Notes: generated by a model not told the origin, from the sequence alone. Shown: positions 52,277 to 62,040, numbered from the stretch's first letter. The stretch is DNA of 64,000 bases from Chitinophagaceae bacterium UBA1953 (GCA_002336115.1 DDEN01000024.1:32966-96965); one strand, 5' to 3'. A program made the numbers and translations.

Positions 52277-52858
52277 TTGGCATTTATTCGTGAAAAAGAA
52301 AGAAATCTCTACTCCGATGCAGAACTCACAGAACTGTACCGGAAGGATGGTGATTTAAATGTGCTGGCCTTGCTGTACCAGCGTTACATGGACCTTGTGT
52401 ACGGTGTTTGTCTTAAATATTTAAAAGACCCCGAAACTTCAAAAGATGCTGTTATCAATATTTACGAAGAACTGATTGGTAAACTAAAGCAACATGAAGT
52501 AACCAATTTCAAAAGCTGGCTTTATACACTGAGCCGTAATCATTGCCTGATGCAGTTAAGAAAAGAAAAAGGGCATGCCACGGTAGAAATTTCAGACCAT
52601 TTTATGCAAAAGGAAGAAATGCTGCATCTGGATGCTGTAAACCAGAAGGAAGAGCAGCTGAACAGCATGGAAAAATGCCTGGAACAGCTTTCTTCCGAAC
52701 AAAAAACCTGTGTTACTTTGTTTTATCTTGAAGGGAAATGTTACAACGATATTACCGAACAAACCGGGATTGAATGGAATAAAGTGCGGAGTTATATTCA
52801 AAATGGCCGGAGAAATTTAAAACTTTGTATAGAAACAGCCCAAGCTGGCAGATCATGA
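52277..52858 (+). CDS. RNA polymerase sigma factor, sigma-70 family (ECF-like)
   Basis: 193 aa. Region 2 (ALLYQRYMDLVYGVCLKYLK) and region 4 (LSSEQKTCVTLFYLEGKCYN, WNKVRSYIQNGRRNLKL). The start is TTG 52277; no in-frame ATG precedes region 2. 4 bp ATGA overlap with the next gene, its likely membrane regulator. The divergent VWA gene may be a target. Confidence 0.87.
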   Translation: MAFIREKERNLYSDAELTELYRKDGDLNVLALLYQRYMDLVYGVCLKYLKDPETSKDAVINIYEELIGKLKQHEVTNFKSWLYTLSRNHCLMQLRKEKGHATVEISDHFMQKEEMLHLDAVNQKEEQLNSMEKCLEQLSSEQKTCVTLFYLEGKCYNDITEQTGIEWNKVRSYIQNGRRNLKLCIETAQAGRS

Positions 52859-54114
52859 ACTACAACGCCTACGATATTGAACGTTACCTCAAAGGGCAGA
52901 TGAATGCTGCAGAAATGCATGCGTTTGAAACTGCCCTGATGGATGATCCGTTTTTATCGGATGCTGTTGATGGTTATCGTTCACAACTGGAACACATCAA
53001 CATCAGGGCCAATCTGAAAGAACTGAAATCCGAAATCAACAACAGGAAAAATAAAGCAGCAGTTGTTCCTCTCTCCTTCCGCAAATGGATGAGCGTTGCT
53101 GCTGGTTTTATTGTAGTACTTAGTCTATCAGTGGTACTGTACAGAATTTATTATTCTTCAAAAGAAAATAATGTTGTTGCTGTAACAGAACAAAAAGAGA
53201 ACGATACAGTAGCCGTTATTCCTCAAACGAAATTTGATTCTGCTGATATTGCAATCAACGAACTTCGTACCGGGTCCGAGCCGAAACCCTTTTTTATTCC
53301 TTCAAAAAAAGCTGCAATCATTCCCAAAAATGATGATACAAAGGAAAAAGCATCTGAGATAAGTGAAAATGATCCTTCAGTTGCAATGAATGAAGTAAAA
53401 ATTCTTCCATCGCCTCCAAGTACAGCTTCTTCATCGTCGAAACCATTGGCAGTAAGATCAGAAAATCCCGGATATATTGCTCCGGATTATAAAAAACAGG
53501 CGGCTTATGCAAGGCTGAATAAGTTTACTGGAAAAGTGGTTGATGAAAATAATAATCCTCTGCCCTTTGCCAATATTACTGAAGTTAATTCAGGAGTTGG
53601 CACCTATGCAGATGTAAACGGAAACTTTAACCTGGTTTCATCAGATTCAGTTTTGCATATTGAAACAAAATCGGTTGGTTATAATGGAATTGTTTCGCAG
53701 TTAAATTATAATACAAATCAAAGAATTGTTTTAAAAGATGATGCCGTTGTTGCCAATGCTCCAACAGCCAAAGATTTTCTCGAAAGGCAAAAAAACAGGA
53801 AATCGAAAATGGAAGAAGATATTGATGAAACGGAAAGTGAACCTGCCGACGGATGGAAAAACTACAATACTTATGTTGCTAATAATATACGTGAACCTTT
53901 AAATTTCGACAAAAAGCAGCAGTCAAACCTTTTAAGTAAAGAAGTGAGTATTTCATTTGATGTGCTTCCTGATGGCAATATTACCAACCTGAAAGTTGAA
54001 AAATCGAATTGCACCTCCTGCAACAGTGAAGCTATACGTTTACTGAAAGAAGGCCCTAAATGGAAATCAAAAACAGGTAAAACCGAACGTACACGATATA
54101 CCGTTCAATTCTGA
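52855..54114 (+). CDS. Putative anti-sigma regulator with CarboxypepD_reg and TonB-C-like domains
   Basis: 419 aa from ATG 52855. The cytoplasmic N-terminal part (NAYDIERYLKGQMNAAEMHA) resembles anti-sigma zinc-finger-less starts. One membrane helix (MSVAAGFIVVLSLSVVLY, about 80-97) is followed by a periplasmic CarboxypepD_reg domain (FTGKVVDENNNPLPFANITE) and a C-terminal TonB_C-like domain (VSISFDVLPDGNITNLKVEK). Translational coupling to the sigma factor suggests envelope-signal control. Confidence 0.75.
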   Translation: MNYNAYDIERYLKGQMNAAEMHAFETALMDDPFLSDAVDGYRSQLEHINIRANLKELKSEINNRKNKAAVVPLSFRKWMSVAAGFIVVLSLSVVLYRIYYSSKENNVVAVTEQKENDTVAVIPQTKFDSADIAINELRTGSEPKPFFIPSKKAAIIPKNDDTKEKASEISENDPSVAMNEVKILPSPPSTASSSSKPLAVRSENPGYIAPDYKKQAAYARLNKFTGKVVDENNNPLPFANITEVNSGVGTYADVNGNFNLVSSDSVLHIETKSVGYNGIVSQLNYNTNQRIVLKDDAVVANAPTAKDFLERQKNRKSKMEEDIDETESEPADGWKNYNTYVANNIREPLNFDKKQQSNLLSKEVSISFDVLPDGNITNLKVEKSNCTSCNSEAIRLLKEGPKWKSKTGKTERTRYTVQF

Positions 54115-54187
54115 TAAAAGCAATTCATCAAAACCTGCTTAAACTTTCCCTTTGTTTTTTATCTTTAACCACTAAACTACTTGTCAA

Positions 54188-55021
54188 ATGAAACAATTAT
54201 TATTCCTGGTTATTTGTGCAGGATTATTTGCAACTGCAAATGCCCAGCAATTAAAAACGCCCCAGCCATCAACAACACAAACAATTAAACAGGATTTTGG
54301 TCTTGGTACAATTGAACTTTCGTACAGTCGTCCCAATATGAAAGGGCGTAAAATATTCGGCGATCTTGTTCCGTATAATGCTATATGGCGCACCGGTGCA
54401 AATGGTGCAACAACATTAACGTTTAGTGATGAAGTTACAATTGGAGGGAAAAAAATTCCGGCAGGGAAATACGGACTGCTCACAATTCCTTCAGCAGATG
54501 AATGGATATTTATCATTACCAAACAATTAGATGTAACATCACCATCAGCATATAAACAGGAGAATGATGTAGTGCGTGTATCAATAAAACCAATGAAGCT
54601 TCCCATGTCGATTGAAACATTCACAATCAATATCGGTAACATCACAAATACATCCTGCGAATTGCAATTGCTGTGGGAGCAAACTTATATAGCCATCCCT
54701 GTTACAACCGATGTTGACAGTAAAGTAATGACACAGATTGATAATATGCTAAATAAAGATAACCGGCCTTATTATGCAGCCGCTGTTTATTATTCAGACA
54801 ATGGAAAGGATTTAAACCAGGCAATTGAATGGTTTAACAAAGCTGTGGAATTAAATCCAAATGCTTACTGGATGCACTATCAGCGGGCAAAGGCATTAGC
54901 AAAAGCTGGCAGAAAAACAGAAGCACTTGAAGCTTCAAAAAAATCAATGGAGCTTGCAAAAGCACAAAAAAATGATGATTATGTAAAGCTCAATGAGAAA
55001 TTACAACAAGGGTTAAAGTAA
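54188..55021 (+). CDS. DUF2911 exported protein with TPR
   Basis: 277 aa. Signal peptide (MKQLLFLVICAGLFATANAQ). DUF2911 core: GTIELSYSRPNMKGRKIFGD, VPYNAIWRTGANGATTLTFS and GGKKIPAGKYGLLTIP. A C-terminal TPR (AIEWFNKAVELNPNAYWMHY) follows. Periplasmic; function unknown. Ends at a bidirectional terminator. Confidence 0.88.
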   Translation: MKQLLFLVICAGLFATANAQQLKTPQPSTTQTIKQDFGLGTIELSYSRPNMKGRKIFGDLVPYNAIWRTGANGATTLTFSDEVTIGGKKIPAGKYGLLTIPSADEWIFIITKQLDVTSPSAYKQENDVVRVSIKPMKLPMSIETFTINIGNITNTSCELQLLWEQTYIAIPVTTDVDSKVMTQIDNMLNKDNRPYYAAAVYYSDNGKDLNQAIEWFNKAVELNPNAYWMHYQRAKALAKAGRKTEALEASKKSMELAKAQKNDDYVKLNEKLQQGLK

Positions 55022-55040
55022 TTTAAATTTATGAACAAAA

Positions 55041-55070
55041 AAGCCTCTTCTATAAAATTGAAGAGGCTTT
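55041..55070. terminator. Bidirectional terminator
   Basis: AAGCCTCTTC-TATAAAATT-GAAGAGGCTT (55041-55069), between convergent DUF2911 and lipoprotein genes; A/T runs on both sides. Confidence 0.8.
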
Positions 55071-55089
55071 CGCATTTATAAGCTATTTT

Positions 55090-55566
55090 CTAATGAACGA
55101 TATTATAAGCCGGTGAATTCGGCAGTGTTAATGTTGTGCCAACATCAGTTGTATTAAACTGGTTCATGTAATAAAAACTACGGTCGCAACATTCATCAAC
55201 AAAATATTTATAAGTAAAAAAAATCGAATCTTTTACAACATTATTCAGTGACAGGTAATACACAGAATTTGCATTACTTACCGCAAATGTTGTCATTAGG
55301 ATTGTATCTCCGTTTGCATAAAAATTAGGTGTTATCGTTTGTATGCTTCCGGTTTGTTTGTTTTTTGCCGTGATCTTTAACGCAGAAGTATCGTACACTT
55401 TCGCTGAACCAATCATAATATCTTTGTTGGAACTATTTACAATTCTGAACAGAAAAACCGGGATATTCAAATTAGGGCAATCAACACCTTTACAGGCTTT
55501 GCCGCAACTGTTCAGCAAAAAAGCAGTAACAACAAAAACAACAGATAATAAAATGATTTTTTTCAT
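55090..55566 (-). CDS. Hypothetical lipoprotein
   Basis: 158 aa. Lipobox leader MKKIILLSVVFVVTAFLLNS then CGKACKGVDCPNLN: Cys at 21 is the likely lipidation site, and more Cys pairs (VDECCDRSFYY) may form disulfides. Beta-rich. No known family. Confidence 0.65.
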   Translation of the reverse strand: MKKIILLSVVFVVTAFLLNSCGKACKGVDCPNLNIPVFLFRIVNSSNKDIMIGSAKVYDTSALKITAKNKQTGSIQTITPNFYANGDTILMTTFAVSNANSVYYLSLNNVVKDSIFFTYKYFVDECCDRSFYYMNQFNTTDVGTTLTLPNSPAYNIVH

Positions 55567-55585
55567 GCAGCAAAAATACAGTCAT

Positions 55586-57310
55586 TTACTGTATGGTTTT
55601 GCTTTTGGCTGCTGTTAAAATTTGGATAAGAACCGACAGAATAACCACGGCAACAGCACCAATTAAATTAAGCCATAAAAAAGAAATGATGTTGAAATAA
55701 GAAATCAAAATAACAGTTATTTCAGCAATAATTGCCGCAATAAAAACCGCATTGCTCTGTACTTTTTTGATATAAAAAGCAACAAGAAAAATACCCAGAA
55801 TTGTTCCGTAAAACCAACTACCGAGAATATTCACCGCTTCAATAAGACTGTTACCAATGTTAGATGCAAAAAAAGCAATTACAATACAAAATACGCCCCA
55901 GAAAAGCGTGTAATATTTTCCCCATTTATATTCCTGCTCAGGTGAAAGATTTTTTTTAGTAAGCCGTTTATGAAAATCAATCATTGTACAGGATGCAAGC
56001 GAGTTTAGAGCAGCAGCAATGCTTCCCCAGGCTGCAAGGAAAATAATGGCTACAATCAATCCCACCAGACCCGAAGGCAATGTATCGCCTACAAATCGCA
56101 GAAAAATATAATTTGTATCATTTGTATCGGCTTCAGGATCGGCTTTCTTTATTAATTTCTTCATTTGCTCCCTCAATACCTGACCTTCTTTTTCTGCTGC
56201 AGAAAGTTTATTTCTTGACGCATTAATTACCGGCTCATTGTTTTGATGAAGCGCCGATGCAAGTTCATTTGCAGTAACAGTTTTTCCTTGCTGTATTTTT
56301 TCAAATGCTGCTGTTGCTGCTTTATATTCACCTGCATAAACGCTTTTCAGCACCGTTGCCTCCTGTGTTTTATTAAAAAAAGCCGGTGCTTTAAAAAATG
56401 AATAATAGGCAAACAGCAAACAACCAATTAATAAGATAAGAAACTGCAACGGCACTTTTACCAGCCCGTTTAATAATAAGCCCATCCTGCTTTCCCGTGT
56501 ATCTTTTGCAGTAAGGTAACGCCCAACCTGGCTTTGATCTGTTCCAAAATAACTGAGTGCAAGAAAAAAACCACCAATTAAACCACTCCAGATATTGTAA
56601 CGGTCTTTCCAGTCGAAACCATGTTCATTCACCCCCGTTGTTATCACATTCAGCTTTCCGCTTTTGCCTGCAATATGTAAAGCGTCAGTAAAGCCAATTC
56701 CGTTTGGCAATGCTTTAATGGCGAAATAAGCCGCCACAAAAATCGCCGCATAAATAATCACAAACTGAAGCTTTTGTGTATAAGCAACAGCTTTAGCTCC
56801 GCCACTTACAGTATATACAATCAATAAACCTCCCATTAAAATATTAGTGAGATAAATATCCCATCCCAGCATACTGCTCAATACAATAGACGGTGCAAAT
56901 ATGCTGATGCCAGTACTTAACCCCCTTGATAATAAAAATAAAAAAGCTGTAAGAGTTCTGGTCTTTACATCAAATCTCTTTTCCAAAAATTCATATGCAG
57001 TAAATAATTTCAGTTTATGAAACAGCGGAACAAAAGTGATACTGAGTACAATCATTGCAATAGGCAATCCGAAATAATATTGCACAAAGCGCATTCCATC
57101 AGTATAAGCCTGTCCGGGTGCTGTTAAAAAAGTAACTGCACTGGCTTGAGTACCCATCACCCCGAGTAATACCAACCACCAGGACATTTGCCTGTTACCA
57201 AGAAAATAGCCTTCTAAATTTTTTGAAGTACGGCTTTTATAAATACCATATACGATTACACCCAACAGTGTAACAGCAAGCACAATCCAGTCTGTAAGTT
57301 GAAAATTCAT
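55586..57310 (-). CDS. Sodium:solute symporter (SSS family)
   Basis: 574 aa, about 14 membrane helices (LeuT-like). Family motif YLTNILMGGLLIVYTVSGGA; GGFFLALSYFGTDQSQVGRY; the N-terminal ARTSKNLEGYFLGN-type region reads SRTSKNLEGYFLGNRQMSWW. A soluble insert of about 80 residues lies at about 310-395 (YAGEYKAATAAFEKIQQGKT). Substrate unknown; a sugar or organic acid is typical. Starts within the ATGA overlap of a 38-aa gene. Confidence 0.9.
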   Translation of the reverse strand: MNFQLTDWIVLAVTLLGVIVYGIYKSRTSKNLEGYFLGNRQMSWWLVLLGVMGTQASAVTFLTAPGQAYTDGMRFVQYYFGLPIAMIVLSITFVPLFHKLKLFTAYEFLEKRFDVKTRTLTAFLFLLSRGLSTGISIFAPSIVLSSMLGWDIYLTNILMGGLLIVYTVSGGAKAVAYTQKLQFVIIYAAIFVAAYFAIKALPNGIGFTDALHIAGKSGKLNVITTGVNEHGFDWKDRYNIWSGLIGGFFLALSYFGTDQSQVGRYLTAKDTRESRMGLLLNGLVKVPLQFLILLIGCLLFAYYSFFKAPAFFNKTQEATVLKSVYAGEYKAATAAFEKIQQGKTVTANELASALHQNNEPVINASRNKLSAAEKEGQVLREQMKKLIKKADPEADTNDTNYIFLRFVGDTLPSGLVGLIVAIIFLAAWGSIAAALNSLASCTMIDFHKRLTKKNLSPEQEYKWGKYYTLFWGVFCIVIAFFASNIGNSLIEAVNILGSWFYGTILGIFLVAFYIKKVQSNAVFIAAIIAEITVILISYFNIISFLWLNLIGAVAVVILSVLIQILTAAKSKTIQ

Positions 57311-57423
57311 GAAAACTGTTGGGTGAAAAAATAAAAAAAGATTAGAAGCAATACAAGAACGCCTGCCACAGCAATGTACCAGCTAATCCATGTTGGTTCT
57401 TTTTTGTTTTGCGGTTGCTTCAT
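57307..57423 (-). CDS. Small single-pass membrane protein coupled to the symporter
   Basis: 38 aa (MKQPQNKKEPTWISWYIAVA..FFYFFTQQFS). One membrane helix (WYIAVAGVLVLLLIFFYFF). Its stop TGA (57307-57309) overlaps the symporter ATG as ATGA, so the two are translationally coupled. Looks like a symporter small subunit or assembly partner; no named family. Confidence 0.65.
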   Translation of the reverse strand: MKQPQNKKEPTWISWYIAVAGVLVLLLIFFYFFTQQFS

Positions 57424-57491
57424 TTTTTTATGTAGTCAGCAACAAACCTTTAATCATCTGCAAAGGTGTCGCACTCTTGTATAAAACAATT

Positions 57492-57656
57492 CTATTCATC
57501 TTCTTTGGGCTTCATCATATAACTGATGAGCCATGTTAAGCCAATACCTAACAGCAAACCATATGCAATTCGTTTGCTCAAAAAACCAATTAATAAACCA
57601 AGACCCAAACCTATCAACAAAGTGCGTTCTATTGTTGCCTGTTTTTTATTACTCAT
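57492..57656 (-). CDS. Small membrane protein, unknown
   Basis: 54 aa (MSNKKQATIERTLLIGLGLG..ISYMMKPKEDE). Two short hydrophobic segments around SKRIAYGL; charged C-terminus. 29 bp after the PIG-L gene, same direction. The codon pattern and position suggest a real gene, probably in the PIG-L-symporter operon. Confidence 0.55.
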   Translation of the reverse strand: MSNKKQATIERTLLIGLGLGLLIGFLSKRIAYGLLLGIGLTWLISYMMKPKEDE

Positions 57657-57685
57657 TTAACTTACTGCTTATAACTTACAACTTA

Positions 57686-60262
57686 TTACTTTGCTCCCAA
57701 CGGTTTCGCCAGCAAATTAGCCATTAATCTGTAAGCACCGGGCACACCTGCTGGAAGTTCACGGAAAAATACAAGACCAGTATAGATGAAACGCCCTTTA
57801 CCATAATCAGTTACTATCAAACTTCCATTATGTGCAGCCTCGCCTACATCGTTCATGCCAATGAGTGGTACATAATGTTCATCTATATTATCGGCTTCAT
57901 TAATACTTCTTTCCTGAACCCAACCTTCAAAATCTTTTGCTGTGATTTTGTTAGGGTAATTGAACACAGGATGTTCAGGCCTGAGCATTGTTACAACTGC
58001 ATCTTCTTCACTTACTCTTGTTTGTGAAACAGTAAAAGGATAAGGTGAAATTTTTGTTCTTGTTTGTCCAACATTATTGTTACGGTTGTACTGAACAAGC
58101 AATACACCACCTTCTTTTACATACTGCATCAGCACATCATAAGAGTTGCTGAGCCATGCATGAATATTATAAGCACGAACACCAGTAACAATAGCATCGT
58201 ATTGTTTTAATTTACTTAGCGAAAGATCACTTTCTTTCAGCACATCAACTTCATATCCCATTTGCTGCAGACAATACGGAACAAAATCTCCTGCACCGGT
58301 AATGTAACCAACTTTTTTGCCTGAAACTTTTACATCAACAGAAATTACTTTAGTCAGTGCATCAGGGAAATAAGTAATCGTTGGGATATGATCGTATTCA
58401 ATTTTGCGCAGACGTTGACGGTTTATTCCATAAGAAATTTTGCTTGTGTAACTTGGTTGCACAAAACCAACAGCGCCACTTATAAATTTAACAGGGCTTG
58501 CTTTTACATTAAGATTGTAATCCTGTTTTCCATTTGAAGTAAATGAAGTGAATTCTGGGCTTATCTTCCAATCGTTTGATGTATTTACCGAAACAGAAGT
58601 TTTAACATTCCTGTAACTTTGAGGAGAAAAAACAAAATTTGCAGTTTTACTGTTATTATCCTTAAATAAAAGTAATGAGTTAGTTGCTTTAATAAGAACA
58701 GAAGGATACACAACAAGTTTTTGATACATTTCTCCTTTTACAGGGTCAGTAAATTTATACATCACCGGTTTTTCAAAAACAAAATTCTCTCCTTCAATAC
58801 TTATTTCGAATTTCACTTTATAAACGGGATCATTTTCTGCAAGTCCAATCATTTCCTGATCATCAACTGTGAAACTTCCTTCACTCATAGGTTTAAATAC
58901 CCAGTAAGGTTCAGTTTCTTTTCTTCTCACTTCAATCTTCCTTATAAAACCAACTGCAATGTTTATATTCAATCTTTTATTCAAGGTTGTATCAATAAAA
59001 TAAGGTTGTTCCCTCATTTCTTTTTGAAGTCTCTCTGCATAAAAGGGAAATTTACTCCTAACGCTGTCTGCTATCATCAAAATATTGCTGCTGTCAAGCT
59101 GAATACGTTTTAATTCTACTGGAATGTTTGTACGGGAAATTATTGACACATTCACTCTCAAACTATCTTCATTAACAACATATTCCTGGTTTGTTGTCGC
59201 TTCTATATATAATCCTGCACATGCTTCAATCAACTGTTTAATTTCTTCCAGTTTCTTTTTCTTCCAGTCGCCATCTTTAATTTGTTCAACAGTTTTATAT
59301 AGTTCCACTAATTCTTTTACTGATGCTGATGGATTTTGAACAGAATAATTAGCAATTAAATGATCAATCATTGCATTCACTCCAGCGCCACCTTCATACC
59401 TGCTCCAGTCGGTAACAATGCCATCAACCAGGTCATTCTGCACTGCATCGCCACCTGTTAATGTAAAAAATTCAGTTTGAGAACCACGTTGTCTTGCCAC
59501 ACCAAAACCCTGGCTTTTATGCATACTTCTGCTTTCGCTTGAAATTTCACCATAACTTTTTCCAAGCAACGGATTAAATCCGCCTACATCAATTTTCAAC
59601 TGATCATTTGAAGTTGTATTGTTTCCGCCAAAGTTGAAGGTGTTCCAGAAAATGCGTTTTGTTTTCCAGGGCGTTACACCATAAGCAAACTGTTCAGGAA
59701 AACGGTTGGGATCGGCCGCAGCATCAAAAGCTTCACGGGCCAATACAGCCGAAGCCGAATGATGCCCATGCCCTGCCCTGCTGTCGGGAGGAAAACGTGT
59801 AATGATAACATCAGGTTGAAATTTTCTAATCACCCAAACAACATCACTCAAAATTTTTTCTTTGTTCCAGATGCGTAGAGCTTCGTCGGTTGATTTGGAA
59901 AAACCAAAATCATAAGCACGGGTAAAAAACTGTTCTGCTCCATCAATTCGTCGTGCTGCTAATAATTCCTGTGTACGGATTAATCCAAGTTCAACACCTT
60001 GTTCATCACCAATCAGGTTTTGTCCGCCATCACCTCTTGTCAAACTTAAATAACCGGTGCGGAATAAGCGTTCTTTACTCAGGTAAGTAAGCAATCTTGT
60101 ATTTTCATCATCAGGGTGTGCAGCAATGTACAGCACACTGCCAATCACCTTCAGTTTCTTAATACCAAGTAATATTTCAGCACTGTTCAGCGATTGCGGT
60201 GTTTGGGAAAATGAAATGAAAACAATTAATACAGCAGCAATTAAACTTGAAAATTTCTTCAT
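57686..60262 (-). CDS. Secreted PIG-L family deacetylase, large
   Basis: 858 aa. Signal peptide (MKKFSSLIAAVLIVFISFSQ). Zinc-binding AAHPDDE (about 47-53) and RAGHGHHSASAVLAREAFDA. A beta-rich middle is followed by a GATase-like C-terminus (YDAIVTGVRAYNIHAWLSNS). Likely deacetylates an amino-sugar derivative outside the cytoplasm. Genes for two small membrane proteins and a symporter follow in the same direction, suggesting use of the product. Confidence 0.86.
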   Translation of the reverse strand: MKKFSSLIAAVLIVFISFSQTPQSLNSAEILLGIKKLKVIGSVLYIAAHPDDENTRLLTYLSKERLFRTGYLSLTRGDGGQNLIGDEQGVELGLIRTQELLAARRIDGAEQFFTRAYDFGFSKSTDEALRIWNKEKILSDVVWVIRKFQPDVIITRFPPDSRAGHGHHSASAVLAREAFDAAADPNRFPEQFAYGVTPWKTKRIFWNTFNFGGNNTTSNDQLKIDVGGFNPLLGKSYGEISSESRSMHKSQGFGVARQRGSQTEFFTLTGGDAVQNDLVDGIVTDWSRYEGGAGVNAMIDHLIANYSVQNPSASVKELVELYKTVEQIKDGDWKKKKLEEIKQLIEACAGLYIEATTNQEYVVNEDSLRVNVSIISRTNIPVELKRIQLDSSNILMIADSVRSKFPFYAERLQKEMREQPYFIDTTLNKRLNINIAVGFIRKIEVRRKETEPYWVFKPMSEGSFTVDDQEMIGLAENDPVYKVKFEISIEGENFVFEKPVMYKFTDPVKGEMYQKLVVYPSVLIKATNSLLLFKDNNSKTANFVFSPQSYRNVKTSVSVNTSNDWKISPEFTSFTSNGKQDYNLNVKASPVKFISGAVGFVQPSYTSKISYGINRQRLRKIEYDHIPTITYFPDALTKVISVDVKVSGKKVGYITGAGDFVPYCLQQMGYEVDVLKESDLSLSKLKQYDAIVTGVRAYNIHAWLSNSYDVLMQYVKEGGVLLVQYNRNNNVGQTRTKISPYPFTVSQTRVSEEDAVVTMLRPEHPVFNYPNKITAKDFEGWVQERSINEADNIDEHYVPLIGMNDVGEAAHNGSLIVTDYGKGRFIYTGLVFFRELPAGVPGAYRLMANLLAKPLGAK

Positions 60263-60356
60263 GAAGAAAATTTAGGAAACGAAGATAATTGTTGACTTAA
60301 ACGATTTTTTACCAATGATGTAAATTTTATGCTAAAGAGTTTGTTTGCCTTTTTAA

Positions 60357-61859
60357 CTAAGCCAGGTTGCCGAAAAACAAATAAGCCAGTAGAATAGCAG
60401 TGATAATACCAACAAGATCGGCCAGCAACATTGCACCAATTGCATACCTTGTATCTTTTACTGCCACGGAACCAAAGTAAACAGCAATTACATAAAATGT
60501 GGTATCGGATGCACCCTGCATGATGGATGATAATGTGCCCGCAAATGAATTAGGACCATAAGTTGACATCGTGCTTACCATCATTCCTCTTGCACCTCCT
60601 CCACTCAACGGACGGATTAATGCAGTTGGCAATGCATCAACAAAACGGGTATCCATTCCTGCCCACACAAAAAATGCTTTCAATACATCAATCAACGCAT
60701 CAAATGTTCCACTGATGCGCAGCATACTGATGGCAACCAGCATGCCTACGAGGTAGGGAATAATTTTCACCGCCGTTTCAAAACCACCTTTTGCTCCTTC
60801 AACAAAGGCATCAAACACATCAATTTTTTTATACAGAGCGCCAAGAACAATCAATAAAAAAATAACCAGGATCAACCCATTACTCAAAACTCCCGAAAAA
60901 GTCTGTAAGCGCTCCGGAGTAAGTGTACGGAGATACACAACCAATGCAGTAATAATGGCGGTTAAGCCAAGCACCCACATTAAAATCACCGGCTGAATAA
61001 GATTAATCCGCTGTTTAACAGAAACAATAATCATGGCCGCCATTGTTGCAACAAAAGTGGTAATCATGCAGGGTATAAAAATATCGGTGGGGTTTGCTGC
61101 TTTCATTGAAGCACGTACCGCAATTACACTCACAGGAATTAAAGAAAAACCGGCTGCATGTAAACAAAGAAACATCAACTGTGCATCCGATGCGGTTTCT
61201 TTATTCTTATTCAGCTCCTGCAAACTGGCCATTGCTTTTAATCCAAACGGTGTGGCAGCATTATCAAGCCCCAGCAGGTTGGCACTGAAATTCATCATCA
61301 TGTGCCCATGCGCAGGATGATCTTTTGGAACACCTGGGAACAGTTTTGAAAAAAATGGGCCAATAATTTTCGATAACAATCTTATTCCTCCTGCCCTTTC
61401 TGCAATCCCCATCAGCCCCATAAACAAAGCCATAATGCCAATGAGATTAATACAGATATTCACCGCAGTTTTACAGGTTTCTATCACACCATCAATCGGT
61501 CTTTGAAATTTGGCTGTTACGTAATCGTATGTTACAGGCTTAACCGAAGAAAATTCACTTACAAGCAGCTTTACCGTATCTGCAGCTATGTTATCTGTAA
61601 CAATATATTTTGTTTCTGCATCAACCTTATCAATCCGTTTAAAACCAAACGGAGCCGCTGCCTTTGCAAAACTGTCGGCTGTTGCATACCCCCCAAACTT
61701 TGTAGCATCGCCCAGAACAACATATTTCATTTCATCTTTTGCAGTACCGGTTACCATCCGGGTAAAAATATCTTCCTGTCCTTTTGAAAAAAAGTATTTG
61801 TAGCCTGCTACTAAAACAGCAATGATGATGAAAGCGCTCCAGATTCTGCTTAAAGCCAT
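60357..61859 (-). CDS. Spore-maturation SpmA-SpmB fusion (nucleoside-recognition Gate domains)
   Basis: 500 aa from ATG 61859. Two Gate domains: SpmA-like (MGIAERAGGIRLLSKIIGPF; NLLGLDNAATPFGLKAMASL) and SpmB-like (EGAKGGFETAVKIIPYLVGM; PLSGGGARGMMVSTMSTYGP). Firmicutes encode the two separately; the fusion is common in Gram-negatives. An insert (about 37-118) lies between the first helices. Transport role unknown. Confidence 0.85.
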   Translation of the reverse strand: MALSRIWSAFIIIAVLVAGYKYFFSKGQEDIFTRMVTGTAKDEMKYVVLGDATKFGGYATADSFAKAAAPFGFKRIDKVDAETKYIVTDNIAADTVKLLVSEFSSVKPVTYDYVTAKFQRPIDGVIETCKTAVNICINLIGIMALFMGLMGIAERAGGIRLLSKIIGPFFSKLFPGVPKDHPAHGHMMMNFSANLLGLDNAATPFGLKAMASLQELNKNKETASDAQLMFLCLHAAGFSLIPVSVIAVRASMKAANPTDIFIPCMITTFVATMAAMIIVSVKQRINLIQPVILMWVLGLTAIITALVVYLRTLTPERLQTFSGVLSNGLILVIFLLIVLGALYKKIDVFDAFVEGAKGGFETAVKIIPYLVGMLVAISMLRISGTFDALIDVLKAFFVWAGMDTRFVDALPTALIRPLSGGGARGMMVSTMSTYGPNSFAGTLSSIMQGASDTTFYVIAVYFGSVAVKDTRYAIGAMLLADLVGIITAILLAYLFFGNLA

Positions 61860-61951
61860 ACCAATTTCTAATTTTAGATTGAAGATTGCAGATTTCAGTG
61901 AAACTACCAAAAGCATTTTATTGGCGTACCCCTTCTTTCACAGCTAAAACT

Positions 61952-61959
61952 TATCTTTG
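61952..61959 (+). promoter_or_regulatory. Candidate -7 box ahead of ychF
   Basis: TATCTTTG fits TAnnTTTG. It would leave a leader of about 155 nt with two hairpins (61998-62040). A -33 box was not found. Confidence 0.4.
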
Positions 61960-61997
61960 CGGCCTTAAAAAGCAAAATAGAATTGTTACAGCACAAG

Positions 61998-62040
61998 TTC
62001 CGACGATAAATGTCGGAATGCAGACCATGAGCGTCTGCAT
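61998..62040 (+). promoter_or_regulatory. Double hairpin in the ychF leader
   Basis: TTCCGAC-GATAAAT-GTCGGAA (61998-62018) and ATGCAGAC-CATGAGC-GTCTGCAT (62018-62040): two perfect stems of 7 and 8 bp, both with 7-nt loops, sharing one base. May be an RNA switch, a repeat or a small RNA. Confidence 0.5.
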
